A program made the translations under genes and the position numbers. From Caldilineaceae bacterium (GTDB lineage: Bacteria; Chloroflexota; Anaerolineae; Caldilineales; Caldilineaceae), in NCBI GenBank assembly GCA_022821545.1, contig JAJEDJ010000021.1, positions 1-59,172 on the forward strand: 59,172 nucleotides of DNA, in the 5' to 3' direction. Shown here piece after piece: positions 25,379 through 33,327 of the stretch (positions within the stretch are counted from its first letter, which is position 1; the number at the start of each line of letters is the position of its first letter). Below the pieces are notes generated by a model. The model worked only from the letters and a program-made list of their open reading frames with translations. It made no database searches and was not told the DNA's origin.

Positions 25379-26263
25379 TCATTCCGTCCCGTATACGGTC
25401 CTGGTTAGCATACCCCACTCCTGCAAGGAGACTGTTTCCGCGCGGCGGCGGGGTTCGATGCCGGAAGAGGTCAGCCAGCGGTCCGCTTGCTCCTTCGTGC
25501 AGGACAGTCCGGCGCTGAGGCTGTTGCGAAGTTGTTTGCGCCGCTGGCTGAATCCGGCGCGCACGACCTGGAAAAAGCGGGCCGGTTCCACGTCGGGGAC
25601 GGCGGGCTGAGCGCGCACGTCGAGACGCACGACACGGCTATCGACTTTGGGACGGGGCAGAAACGCGCCTGCCGGTATTTTGTGCAGTGCGCGCGGCCGG
25701 GCGTAGAACTGCACGCTTACCGCCAGCAGCGACATTGCGCCGCATTGGGCAACCATGCGCTGGGCCACCTCATGCTGCACCAGCAGGACGGCCAGAGTGG
25801 GGGGCGGGAGACTCTCCAACACATGTCTGAGGACGGCGCTTGTAATGTAGTAAGGAAGATTGCCGACTACCTTGTATGCTTCGGCGGCGGGAGCTGCGGC
25901 GGGAATTGTGCCGGGCTGATCGGGCCCCACCATCTGAATGACTTCCGGGGGACTGAGTTCAAGGATGTCGCCGTGGACGAAGGAAACGTGAGGACGATCG
26001 GCGAACTCTGCTCGCAGAATTGGCATCAGCCTTTGATCGAGTTCGACGGCGACAACGCGGCCGGCTCGTTCGGCAAGATGATGCGTCAGCGCGCCGAGGC
26101 CGGGGCCTATCTCCAGGACGGTGTCGGTTGTCTCAAGGTCGGCGGCGCCGGCGATGCGGGCCAGGTGCGTGGAGTCGATGAGGAGGTTCTGGCCCAAGGA
26201 TCTCTTCAGGCTGAGATCGTGTCGGCGGACCAGGTCGAGTGGGGAAGGGGCTCTGTTACTCAT
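25379..26263 (-). CDS. rsmA: 16S rRNA dimethyladenosine transferase RsmA (KsgA)
   Basis: This 294-residue enzyme dimethylates two adjacent adenosines in the 3'-terminal helix 45 of 16S rRNA. The N-terminus has the family K-R-S-L-G-Q-N-L-L segment. Motif I is V-L-E-I-G-P-G-L-G-A-L-T near residue 49, motif II V-A-V-E-L-D near 72, and the catalytic motif IV N-L-P-Y-Y near 142. The C-terminal domain includes F-S-Q-R-R-K-Q-L-R-N-S-L. Its ATG overlaps the lepA stop by 8 bases, so translation is probably coupled. It converges with the recombinase-like gene. Confidence 0.95.
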   Translation of the reverse strand: MSNRAPSPLDLVRRHDLSLKRSLGQNLLIDSTHLARIAGAADLETTDTVLEIGPGLGALTHHLAERAGRVVAVELDQRLMPILRAEFADRPHVSFVHGDILELSPPEVIQMVGPDQPGTIPAAAPAAEAYKVVGNLPYYITSAVLRHVLESLPPPTLAVLLVQHEVAQRMVAQCGAMSLLAVSVQFYARPRALHKIPAGAFLPRPKVDSRVVRLDVRAQPAVPDVEPARFFQVVRAGFSQRRKQLRNSLSAGLSCTKEQADRWLTSSGIEPRRRAETVSLQEWGMLTRTVYGTE

Positions 26264-28070
26264 CCTCCAGGCTCAAGACAGTCATAAAGGCCTCCTGAGG
26301 GATCTCGACGGAGCCGACCATCTTCATGCGCTTCTTTCCCGCCTTCTGGTTTTCGAGCAGTTTGCGCTTCCTGGTCACGTCGCCCCCATAGCACTTGGAG
26401 AGAACGTCCTTGCGGACGGCCTTCACGTTGGCGCGGCTGATGACCTTGTTGCCGATGGCAGCCTGAATGGGGACAACGAACTGCTGGCGAGGGATGATCT
26501 CTTTCATCTTGCTCACCATCCGCTGACCCTTGTAAAAGGCGTTTTCACGATGAATAATGATGCTCAGGGCGTCAACCGGATGGCCGTTGACCAGGACGTC
26601 GAGCTTGACCATGTCGGAGGCATGATACTCTTGCAGAACGTAGTCCATCGAGGCATAGCCGCGCGTGCGGGCCTTGAGTTCATTGTAAAAGTCCACGATG
26701 ATTTCGGCCAGGGGAATCTGGAAACTGAGCTCTACCCGCTTCGTATCCAGCCACAGCTGGTTCACCACGCGGCCGCGGCGCTTCGTCACCATCTCAAGGA
26801 TGGGCCCGATATATTCGGACGGCGCGTAAATCTGCAGGCTGCACCACGGCTCCTCGATCCGCTCGATCTCGCTGGCGTCCGGCAGGTCCGCGGGGCTTTC
26901 CAGCAGGAATTCGCTGCCGCTGGTTGTCACTACGCGGTAGGCCACTGATGGCGCCGTAAAGATAATATCCAGATCGTACTCTCTTTCGAGCCGTTCCTGA
27001 ACGATCTCCATGTGAAAAAGGCCGAGAAAGCCGAGGCGAAACCCGAACCCCAGGGCCTGGCTTGTCTCCGGTTCAAATGTGAGCGCCCCGTCGTTGAGGT
27101 GCAGCTTTTCGAGGGCGTCGCGAAGATCGTGGTAACTGTCTGAGTCTGTCGGATAGAGGCCGGCGAAGACCATCGGTTTCATCGGCTCGTACCCGGGCAG
27201 CGGCTCTGCCGCCGGATCGGAGGCAAGGGTAACCGTGTCGCCGACGTCGAGGTCCTGCACGCTCTTGAGACCGGTGGCTATGTAGCCGACTTCGCCGGCA
27301 GTCAGTCGCGAAGCCTTGACGGGCGCGGGTGTCAGGACTCCGATCTCGATAGGATCGATGCGTTTGTCGCTTGAAATCGCCAGGAGGGCGGCCGGCGCCG
27401 AGAGTGTGCCGTTCACCACCCGGATGTAGGCCACCACGCCCTTGTAAGGATCGTAGTGGCAATCGAAGATCAGTGCCTGCAGCTTCTCGCCGGCATTCCC
27501 TTGCGGCGGAGGCACCTCCTTGACGATCTCCTGCAGCACTTCTTCGATGTTGACACTGTCCTTTGCGCTGATCCGGAGGATGTCGGCGGCGGGAACGGCC
27601 AGGAGATCCTCGATATCCTGGGCGACTTCGTCGGGCACGGCCGCCGGCAGATCTATCTTGTTCAGGACGGGGACGATCGTCAGGTCCAGCTCCATCGCGG
27701 CCAGTAGGTGGGCGACCGTCTGGGCCTGAATGCCCTGCGAAGCGTCCACGACGAGGACGGCGCCCTCACATGCCTGCAGGGCCCGCTTGACCTCGTAGGT
27801 GAAGTCGACGTGTCCCGGCGTATCGATCAGGTTCATTTCATAATCTACCGGGGGCTCGCCGTCGGACTGGCGCTGGTAGATCATGCGGACGGCGCTGGCC
27901 TTGATCGTTACTCCTTTTTCGCGCTCCAGGTCCATAGAGTCGAGAAGCTGCTCCTTCATCTCCCGGTCTGTAACGGTCCCGGTATGCTGGATCAGGCGGT
28001 CGGCCAGTGTGCTCTTGCCGTGATCGATATGGGCGATGATGCAGAAGTTGCGAATGTGGTCCAGATTCAT
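26256..28070 (-). CDS. lepA: Elongation factor 4 (LepA)
   Basis: This is a 604-residue translational GTPase that back-translocates or remodels stalled ribosomes. G1 is A-H-I-D-H-G-K-S-T near residue 13, G3 is D-T-P-G-H near 80, and G4 is N-K-I-D near 133. The LepA-specific C-terminal domain ends with the basic A-G-K-K-R-M-K segment and a short acidic tail. The length matches the family (about 600). The ATG at 28070 is used; a TTG five codons upstream gives a Pro-rich extension not seen in the family. The 3' end overlaps rsmA. Confidence 0.96.
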   Translation of the reverse strand: MNLDHIRNFCIIAHIDHGKSTLADRLIQHTGTVTDREMKEQLLDSMDLEREKGVTIKASAVRMIYQRQSDGEPPVDYEMNLIDTPGHVDFTYEVKRALQACEGAVLVVDASQGIQAQTVAHLLAAMELDLTIVPVLNKIDLPAAVPDEVAQDIEDLLAVPAADILRISAKDSVNIEEVLQEIVKEVPPPQGNAGEKLQALIFDCHYDPYKGVVAYIRVVNGTLSAPAALLAISSDKRIDPIEIGVLTPAPVKASRLTAGEVGYIATGLKSVQDLDVGDTVTLASDPAAEPLPGYEPMKPMVFAGLYPTDSDSYHDLRDALEKLHLNDGALTFEPETSQALGFGFRLGFLGLFHMEIVQERLEREYDLDIIFTAPSVAYRVVTTSGSEFLLESPADLPDASEIERIEEPWCSLQIYAPSEYIGPILEMVTKRRGRVVNQLWLDTKRVELSFQIPLAEIIVDFYNELKARTRGYASMDYVLQEYHASDMVKLDVLVNGHPVDALSIIIHRENAFYKGQRMVSKMKEIIPRQQFVVPIQAAIGNKVISRANVKAVRKDVLSKCYGGDVTRKRKLLENQKAGKKRMKMVGSVEIPQEAFMTVLSLEDE

Positions 28071-28101
28071 GGGATTTGGGGGCAACGGTTGCCCGATAAA
28101 G

Positions 28102-28129
28102 TTTACCGTCGAAGCGAAAACAGTATACT
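28102..28129 (+). promoter_or_regulatory. Candidate promoter of the Lgt-like gene
   Basis: TTTACC (28102-28107), a 16-bp spacer and TATACT (28124-28129) precede the Lgt-like gene by about 70 bp. The -10 lies in a palindrome (AGTATACT) and also reads as TATACT on the minus strand, toward lepA, but without a -35 there. Confidence 0.35.
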
Positions 28130-28197
28130 ACAGGTGGGTCTGGCGCCGGCTCATCTGATCTGGCGGCATCTCTCCAGGCCCCAGCGGAGGAGCAACT

Positions 28198-28995
28198 GTG
28201 TATCCGTCACTTCCTTTAGGACCGCTATCTTTGCCCACGGCCCAAATCCTGGCGATTGTCGCCGCCTGGTTCGGCCTGGCGGTCATGGCGCGGGTCGGCA
28301 GACGTCTGCAGCTGGACCCGGACATGATTTGGAATGTGGGCACGATCGCCCTTGCTGCAGGCGTCATTGTAGCCCGGCTGTCGCATGCAGTCCAGTTCTG
28401 GGACGTCTATCGCGCGGAGCCGCTGCTCCTGGTGAGCATCCGTCCCGGAGGATTGATGTTGTGGCCGGGAGTGGTGGGCGCGCTTCTTGGGGCCTACCTG
28501 TACCTGATTCGGATGGAAGTCGATCCGGGGCCGGTCGGAGTTGCAGCGGTGTTCGGGCTGCTCGGGGGCGGCGCGGTGCTGGAGATTTCGAACTTTCTGA
28601 CGGGTGCAGTGGTAGGGACGACCGGCGTTCCGCCCGGCGCCTTCTCCTGGCTTCCGGGCTGGATGGGTAGTTCGTATGACCCTCTCCTGTCTCAGCCGGC
28701 AGCGGTCCGTCATCCCGTCGCAATCTACCGGGCAGTGGGGATGTTGTTGATTGTCGGAGGCTCTTTTCTTTGGGGCAAGTGGGCCAGACCTGGGCGGCTT
28801 GCCGGTCAGGCCGTCCTGGCGCTGGCGTTGCTGCGGCTCTTCACCGACGGCTTTGCGGCGGATGCGAGCCTGCTGGGATCGCTGCGGCTTTCCCAGGTGC
28901 TGGCCCTGATTGCAGCAACTGGGCTGGCGTTCATCCTGGCGCAGACGGCGGACAGAGACCGCCAATTCCAACCGGAAGCCGGGTTCACAGAGTAA
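28198..28995 (+). CDS. Lgt-fold membrane protein (prolipoprotein diacylglyceryl transferase paralog)
   Basis: This is a 265-residue membrane protein with about seven hydrophobic segments in the order of Lgt: V-A-R-L-S-H near residue 59, I-R-P-G-G-L near 81, S-N-F near 137, and H-P-V-A-I-Y near 173 (family H-P-x-Q-L-Y). Lgt moves diacylglycerol from phosphatidylglycerol to lipobox Cys. Key residues appear lost. The essential His of the H-G-G motif is Trp (L-W-P-G), the Arg of G-R-I-G-N-F is Glu (L-E-I-S-N-F), and the late Arg has no clear counterpart. A canonical Lgt is probably encoded elsewhere. The GTG start follows GGAGGAG. Confidence 0.65.
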   Translation: MYPSLPLGPLSLPTAQILAIVAAWFGLAVMARVGRRLQLDPDMIWNVGTIALAAGVIVARLSHAVQFWDVYRAEPLLLVSIRPGGLMLWPGVVGALLGAYLYLIRMEVDPGPVGVAAVFGLLGGGAVLEISNFLTGAVVGTTGVPPGAFSWLPGWMGSSYDPLLSQPAAVRHPVAIYRAVGMLLIVGGSFLWGKWARPGRLAGQAVLALALLRLFTDGFAADASLLGSLRLSQVLALIAATGLAFILAQTADRDRQFQPEAGFTE

Positions 28996-29002
28996 CCGGC
29001 CG

Positions 29003-29641
29003 TTACGGACATTGCTGGATTACGAGCAGGACGCCGGTTTCAACTGAAATCTGCGCCGGTGAGGATGCCAGCGTGTTGCTCACCCCGCGCGTGCTGCCAA
29101 GACGCAAGGTTGCGTTCTCAAGCGGGTACTCGAGGCCCCGGTAGGTAATGCCCGTTGCCTCTTCGCTGAGGGCGACCGCGCTGACGTAGCCGCCGGTCGG
29201 CCCCGTCAACGTCAGCAGTTGGGGCCCGCGCAATACGCGCGCCAGCTGGTCTCCCTCGGCGACGGCAAGCGGCACAGACTCGCTCTGCCGGGCCAGTATC
29301 AGGAGATTGGCCAGGGTCTGGTCCAGCCGTCCCCCGAGGGCGCCGATCAGCAGGACTTCCTTGGCGCCGTCTTTGACCGCGCGCGCGATCGCCAGCTCCA
29401 GATCGGTGGCGTCTTTGGCGGCCGGATGCCTTTCCACCTCGGCCCCCTCCTCCTGCAGCCTTGCGAGGAGAACACTGTCGATACTGTCCAGGTCTCCTAC
29501 GATTACGTCGGGCGGCAGTCCAAGGGCTTCCATGTGGCGCGCGCCGCCGTCAGCGGCGATGCGAAAATCATCGTCACGCAGCCAGCGGGTCACCTCGCCA
29601 TAGTCGGCTATATCCCCATTTGCGAAAATGACAGCCCGCAC
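29003..29641 (-). CDS. Thiamine pyrophosphokinase
   Basis: This 212-residue enzyme transfers pyrophosphate from ATP to thiamine to make TPP. It has the N-terminal A-N-G-D motif at residue 7, A-A-D-G-G-A-R-H near 30, V-G-D-L-D-S near 47, K-D-A-T-D-L-E near 76 and G-A-L-G-G-R-L-D-Q near 100; the family usually has His at the last position. The GTG start is preceded by GGAGGAG. It is the last gene of a four-gene minus-strand run and stops 7 bases from the Lgt-like gene. Confidence 0.92.
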   Translation of the reverse strand: MRAVIFANGDIADYGEVTRWLRDDDFRIAADGGARHMEALGLPPDVIVGDLDSIDSVLLARLQEEGAEVERHPAAKDATDLELAIARAVKDGAKEVLLIGALGGRLDQTLANLLILARQSESVPLAVAEGDQLARVLRGPQLLTLTGPTGGYVSAVALSEEATGITYRGLEYPLENATLRLGSTRGVSNTLASSPAQISVETGVLLVIQQCP

Positions 29642-29656
29642 TTCTCCTCCGGCCTT

Positions 29657-30238
29657 CTACAGGAATGCCTGCCAGGCAAAAAGCGTCAGCATCATCAGAC
29701 TTATGATGAACTCCACGGCCATGGCCATCATGAAGCCGCCTACGTAGCCCTTAACCGCCCGCGTTGCAGCGGCCCTGCGCTCCTGGACATTCGACGCGCC
29801 CGAAGCCTCCGCCTCAATGTTCGGCCCGCTGACATTCCCGGAAGCAACCTGGGCGCGGCGGTACTCCATCAGCCACAGAGCCAAAATCGAGCCGATCGCG
29901 GCCCCAATGAAAGTGCCGACGACAGGTACGCTGGAGAGCAGGATCGCGCCGGTCAGTCCCCCCAGAATCGAGACGCCTATCGAACGCCAGCCCGCGCCGG
30001 ACTTTTTGCTGCCGAGAAAGCTAAGCCCCAGATCTGCGCCCCAGGCGATAACCGTGAGAACGGCCAGGACCAACAGCGTTGGCCAGCCGATGCGGTCAAA
30101 GCCGTCGGCCCAGGCCCAGACGAACGCGCCCAGCCAGATGAGCAGCGGCCCTGGCAGTACGGGCACCAATGCGCCGACGATGCCCAGGAAAATGAGCAGG
30201 TAACCGATTACGAAGAAAATGGGGGTAAGGTCGAACAC
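29657..30238 (-). CDS. DUF456 family membrane protein
   Basis: This is a 193-residue protein with a hydrophobic hairpin at the N-terminus (about 5-45), G-A-D-L-G-L-S-F-L-G-S-K-K near residue 67, and Gly-rich helices at about 88-120 (G-L-T-G-A-I-L-L-S; G-A-A-I-G-S-I-L-A). Both pieces are typical of DUF456. A hydrophilic stretch (about 125-160) precedes the last helix. Function is unknown. The GTG start lies 6 bases after the NAD(P)H-hydrate epimerase stop, so the genes form an operon. Confidence 0.85.
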   Translation of the reverse strand: MFDLTPIFFVIGYLLIFLGIVGALVPVLPGPLLIWLGAFVWAWADGFDRIGWPTLLVLAVLTVIAWGADLGLSFLGSKKSGAGWRSIGVSILGGLTGAILLSSVPVVGTFIGAAIGSILALWLMEYRRAQVASGNVSGPNIEAEASGASNVQERRAAATRAVKGYVGGFMMAMAVEFIISLMMLTLFAWQAFL

Positions 30239-30244
30239 GACTCT

Positions 30245-31012
30245 CTACTCCTCAAGAAAAACAGCGCCGTTTCGCACGTGCAGTGGCAAAACGGTAGCCT
30301 TCGCAAAGAGGGGCGGTACTTCCAGGTCCAGGCTTTCGTACAGACCCGGCGGCGCCCCGGTATCGGCGAGGAAGAGTTGACCGCATGCCGCAAGGGCCTC
30401 GGGCTGCAGAAGCCCGCGCTTTGGCAGGGCCAGCGTCATGGTCGCCGTCGCCGAGACATGAGGAAGGTACAGACGTCCACTGGCGGCATCAAGGCCGCTC
30501 GGGGCGTCCAGGCTCAGGATCGGGGCCACACTGCTGTTTGCCAGCTGAATCAGGTCCGCGGTCCGACCGTGCGGATTTCCCTCCAACCCATAGCCGATCA
30601 GGGCGTCAATCACCATGTCGGCGGGTGGGAGCTCCCATCCCTCTTCTGCCCAGGCAAGGGGGGCGTCCATCCTCTGAAGCAAGAAAAACTGGTCTCTCAT
30701 CGCGCCGGGGGGCAGTTCTCCCGGTGGATGGGTCAGGACGATCTGCACCCACGCGCCCCAGTTGAGCAGGTGACGGGCGGCGGCCAGCCCGCTTCCGCCG
30801 CAGCCGCCGCGGCCGGCCAGCACCACGACAGGTCGGTCCAGCAGTGCGTCTTCCTCCTCTTCAGCAGAGAGCAGCTGTCTGGCCAGAAGGGCGAGATTGA
30901 GGCCGGCGATTTCCATCATCTGGAGCGGCTGGATGCCGTACTGCTCGACCATCAGCCGCTTTACTTCCCGCATCTGGTCAGACGTAAGCGTTGGGAGCGT
31001 CAAGACCGTCAC
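30245..31012 (-). CDS. nnrE: NAD(P)H-hydrate epimerase domain protein (YjeF_N)
   Basis: This is a 255-residue stand-alone YjeF_N domain, which epimerises damaged NAD(P)H-hydrate for repair. The start region (T-S-D-Q-M-R-E-V-K-R, Y-G-I, M-M-E-I-A-G) and the nucleotide loop G-R-G-G-C-G-G-S-G-L near residue 65 fit the family. V-I-D-A-L-I-G-Y-G-L near 140 and S-L-D-A-P-S-G-L-D near 175 carry the catalytic Asp. No NnrD dehydratase domain is fused or adjacent. I start at GTG 31012, which overlaps the upstream stop by four bases (GTGA); the longer open frame is antisense-like in composition. Confidence 0.82.
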   Translation of the reverse strand: MTVLTLPTLTSDQMREVKRLMVEQYGIQPLQMMEIAGLNLALLARQLLSAEEEEDALLDRPVVVLAGRGGCGGSGLAAARHLLNWGAWVQIVLTHPPGELPPGAMRDQFFLLQRMDAPLAWAEEGWELPPADMVIDALIGYGLEGNPHGRTADLIQLANSSVAPILSLDAPSGLDAASGRLYLPHVSATATMTLALPKRGLLQPEALAACGQLFLADTGAPPGLYESLDLEVPPLFAKATVLPLHVRNGAVFLEE

Positions 31013-32085
31013 TCCGGCAACTGCGGCGGCGCCAGCAGGAAGCTGAGAAGCCAGCATGCGACCGCCGGTATGACGATCGTGCTGGTCCACATGTGAACCG
31101 ACCAGGTTGACCCTGCGGTTGGCAGGAGGACGGCGTAATATCCGCCGTAAAGCAGTAGCGGTAACGCAGGGGCCAGCCAGCGCACGCTGTCGGGGTTGTC
31201 CGACGGTCGCGCCCGCCAGGCCAGGTAGTCCAAAACCACAGCGGCGGCCGCCATACCCAGCGCGAGCCAGATCATGAGCGGCCGCTCGTAATCCACGATA
31301 ACGGCGCCAAGCAGCGAGAGCCAGAGAACGGACGAAACCGCGCCAAATGGCAGTCGCCAGCGGCGCAGGGTCAATAGAATCGGGCCTGCCAGTACTGCAG
31401 CGGTGATCGTTGCCCCGACCATGCCGGCCACCCTGCCTACATCGTTGTTGAAGTAGCCGCTGCGTGTCCCTGAAGTTCCGAGAAGGACCGTGACGGGGAA
31501 GAAGAACATCATGAAGAATGTAAGCGCTGCCAGGAAAATACCCAGTGACGCGACGGCAGGCCCCAACTCGCGCCATGAGCCGCCTGTGCCTCGCCGGTTC
31601 CAGGCGGCTCGCAGAGGGCCGGTTATGGTCAGACCTATGCCGAGACCCAGTAGGATGTGGGTCGGGCTGAAGAGAGCTTCGGCGCCTTCCTCGATGCCAA
31701 AAAGAACATGCCACACCATGTCGCCGACGCCGCCGGCGGCAAAGACGAAAAGGCCGACGCCCGTAAGTCGATAACCGTCCGGGATGGAAAGAGGCAGCGA
31801 ATGCCCTCGCGTGCGGTTGACCACGACTGCAGCGGCAAACGCGATTGCCACGAGCAGGTAGCCGCTGTAAAAGAAGGCATGCCACGGTGTGAAAAATGAC
31901 TCGTCGACGCGCCCGTGGTTGTGCGCCCAGCCGTCCACGTACAGACCGCCCACAAAGACTGCGCACAGCAGATTGATCAGCCAGTCATAGCGCAACCCGG
32001 CAACTCGCTTCGCCCCCTGTTTTCTCCCGTGCGGCCCGGTCGCGGCGGAAACGACGGAACCTGACAGAACTGTTTCAGTCATCAT
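31009..32085 (-). CDS. Polytopic membrane protein of unknown function with conserved-looking His residues
   Basis: This 358-residue protein has about ten hydrophobic segments, and I do not recognise its family. Three Trp/His motifs stand out: D-G-W-A-H-N-H-G-R near residue 50, F-T-P-W-H-A-F-F-Y-S-G near 65, and D-M-V-W-H-V-L-F-G near 122 followed by S-P-T-H-I-L-L-G. Buried His pairs suggest metal or haem binding (inference). Several starts are possible (TTG 32103, ATG 32091, 32085, 32082); GGA upstream favours 32085. It overlaps the NnrE start by four bases and heads the four-gene run ending in thiamine pyrophosphokinase. Confidence 0.65.
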   Translation of the reverse strand: MMTETVLSGSVVSAATGPHGRKQGAKRVAGLRYDWLINLLCAVFVGGLYVDGWAHNHGRVDESFFTPWHAFFYSGYLLVAIAFAAAVVVNRTRGHSLPLSIPDGYRLTGVGLFVFAAGGVGDMVWHVLFGIEEGAEALFSPTHILLGLGIGLTITGPLRAAWNRRGTGGSWRELGPAVASLGIFLAALTFFMMFFFPVTVLLGTSGTRSGYFNNDVGRVAGMVGATITAAVLAGPILLTLRRWRLPFGAVSSVLWLSLLGAVIVDYERPLMIWLALGMAAAAVVLDYLAWRARPSDNPDSVRWLAPALPLLLYGGYYAVLLPTAGSTWSVHMWTSTIVIPAVACWLLSFLLAPPQLPE

Positions 32086-32331
32086 CAACATTCCACAGAT
32101 CAATACGCTTTCCCGGCGATCTGGTTTCAGTGTAACCGAACTGCGCAGCCGGTCAAAGCGGACCCTGATTCCCGCAATCTCAGAGAGATTGACGTTTGAC
32201 CCAAACCGCTCGGAGTTGGCCGGTTTTTGACGGCTCGTTTGGTGGATCCTTTACGCTGGTGGTATTCTACGCGGCAAAGCCTTTTCGAATTGCAGACTCG
32301 GTAGGATCCGCCTCCTGTAGAGGAAGCGCAC

Positions 32332-33264
32332 GTGAACGATTTCGTGGAGCAGGCCAGACCGGCAGTCCTCCTGGCGCTGAAGGAAGACATCGGCAGCGGA
32401 GACGTGACCACGCTGGCAACGATCCCGGCGGAGGCGCAGGCCAGCGGCCAATTCTTGGCAAAGTCTCCAGGGATCATCGCCGGTCTGGAAATCGTCACAT
32501 TGACCTATGGCCTGCTTGCCGGAGGGCATTCGTCTGTAGACACGGCCGGGCCGCTCCGGGCCAGTGGTGAGGACAAAGAACCTGCGGCCGCGTCGAAAGA
32601 GGGCGCTTGTCAGCCGGTTCAGTACTGCCCTTGTGTGAAAGATGGGGCAAGCGTTGAAGCGGGAACCGTAATTGCCAGTGCCTCCGGCCCCGCGCAGCTC
32701 CTGCTGACGGCCGAAAGGGTGGCGCTGAACTTTGTGCAGCGCATGTCGGGCATTGCGACATTGACCCGGAGCTACGTCGAGGCGGCCCGGGGCACGAAGG
32801 CAGTCATCCTGGACACGCGCAAGACAGTGCCCGGACTGCGTCTGTTCGACAAGAGGGCGGTGGCGCTGGGAGGGGGAATGAACCATCGCTTTGGTCTTTT
32901 CGACATGGCGCTCGTCAAGGACAATCACATTGCGGCGGCCGGGGGCATTTCGCCGGCTGTGCAGGGAATTCGGGGACGCTACGCGGGAATGGCGATCGAG
33001 GTCGAAGTGGCAGATCTGACACAGTTGGAAGAGGCCCTCGCGCTCAACGTAGACCGAATTCTGCTTGACAACATGAACCCTGACCAGATCAGACAGGCTG
33101 TTTCCATCACCGCCGGTCGGACGCCTCTTGAAGCCTCCGGCGGCGTAAGCCTTGAGAATGTCGCGGCGATTGCCGCAACAGGTGTGGACTATATTTCCGT
33201 CGGCGCGCTCACCCACTCGGTTCCGGCGCTCGACGTCAGTTTCAATTTGGAGATGGCGGTCTGA
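32332..33264 (+). CDS. nadC: Nicotinate-nucleotide pyrophosphorylase (carboxylating)
   Basis: This is a 310-residue quinolinate phosphoribosyltransferase, which converts quinolinate and PRPP to nicotinate mononucleotide. Family motifs: E-D-I-G-S-G-D-V-T-T near residue 18, A-E-R-V-A-L-N-F-V-Q-R-M-S-G near 127, D-T-R-K-T-V-P-G-L-R near 160, K-D-N-H near 191 and E-V-E-V near 222. A roughly 30-residue Ser/Gly/Glu-rich insertion (about 66-98) lengthens it beyond the usual 275-290. The GTG start follows GAGGAAG. It precedes nadA by 63 bases; nadB is not in the window. Confidence 0.94.
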   Translation: MNDFVEQARPAVLLALKEDIGSGDVTTLATIPAEAQASGQFLAKSPGIIAGLEIVTLTYGLLAGGHSSVDTAGPLRASGEDKEPAAASKEGACQPVQYCPCVKDGASVEAGTVIASASGPAQLLLTAERVALNFVQRMSGIATLTRSYVEAARGTKAVILDTRKTVPGLRLFDKRAVALGGGMNHRFGLFDMALVKDNHIAAAGGISPAVQGIRGRYAGMAIEVEVADLTQLEEALALNVDRILLDNMNPDQIRQAVSITAGRTPLEASGGVSLENVAAIAATGVDYISVGALTHSVPALDVSFNLEMAV

Positions 33265-33327
33265 CGTTCTCCGCCTGAAAACGGCGGCTTGACGCCGACC
33301 GCAAATCCTGAAGGAGAGGTAGCACCA

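Noticed and set aside
29219..31096. 625-codon plus-strand frame
   Set aside because: It spans three well-supported minus-strand genes (thiamine pyrophosphokinase, DUF456, NnrE) and has no domain features.
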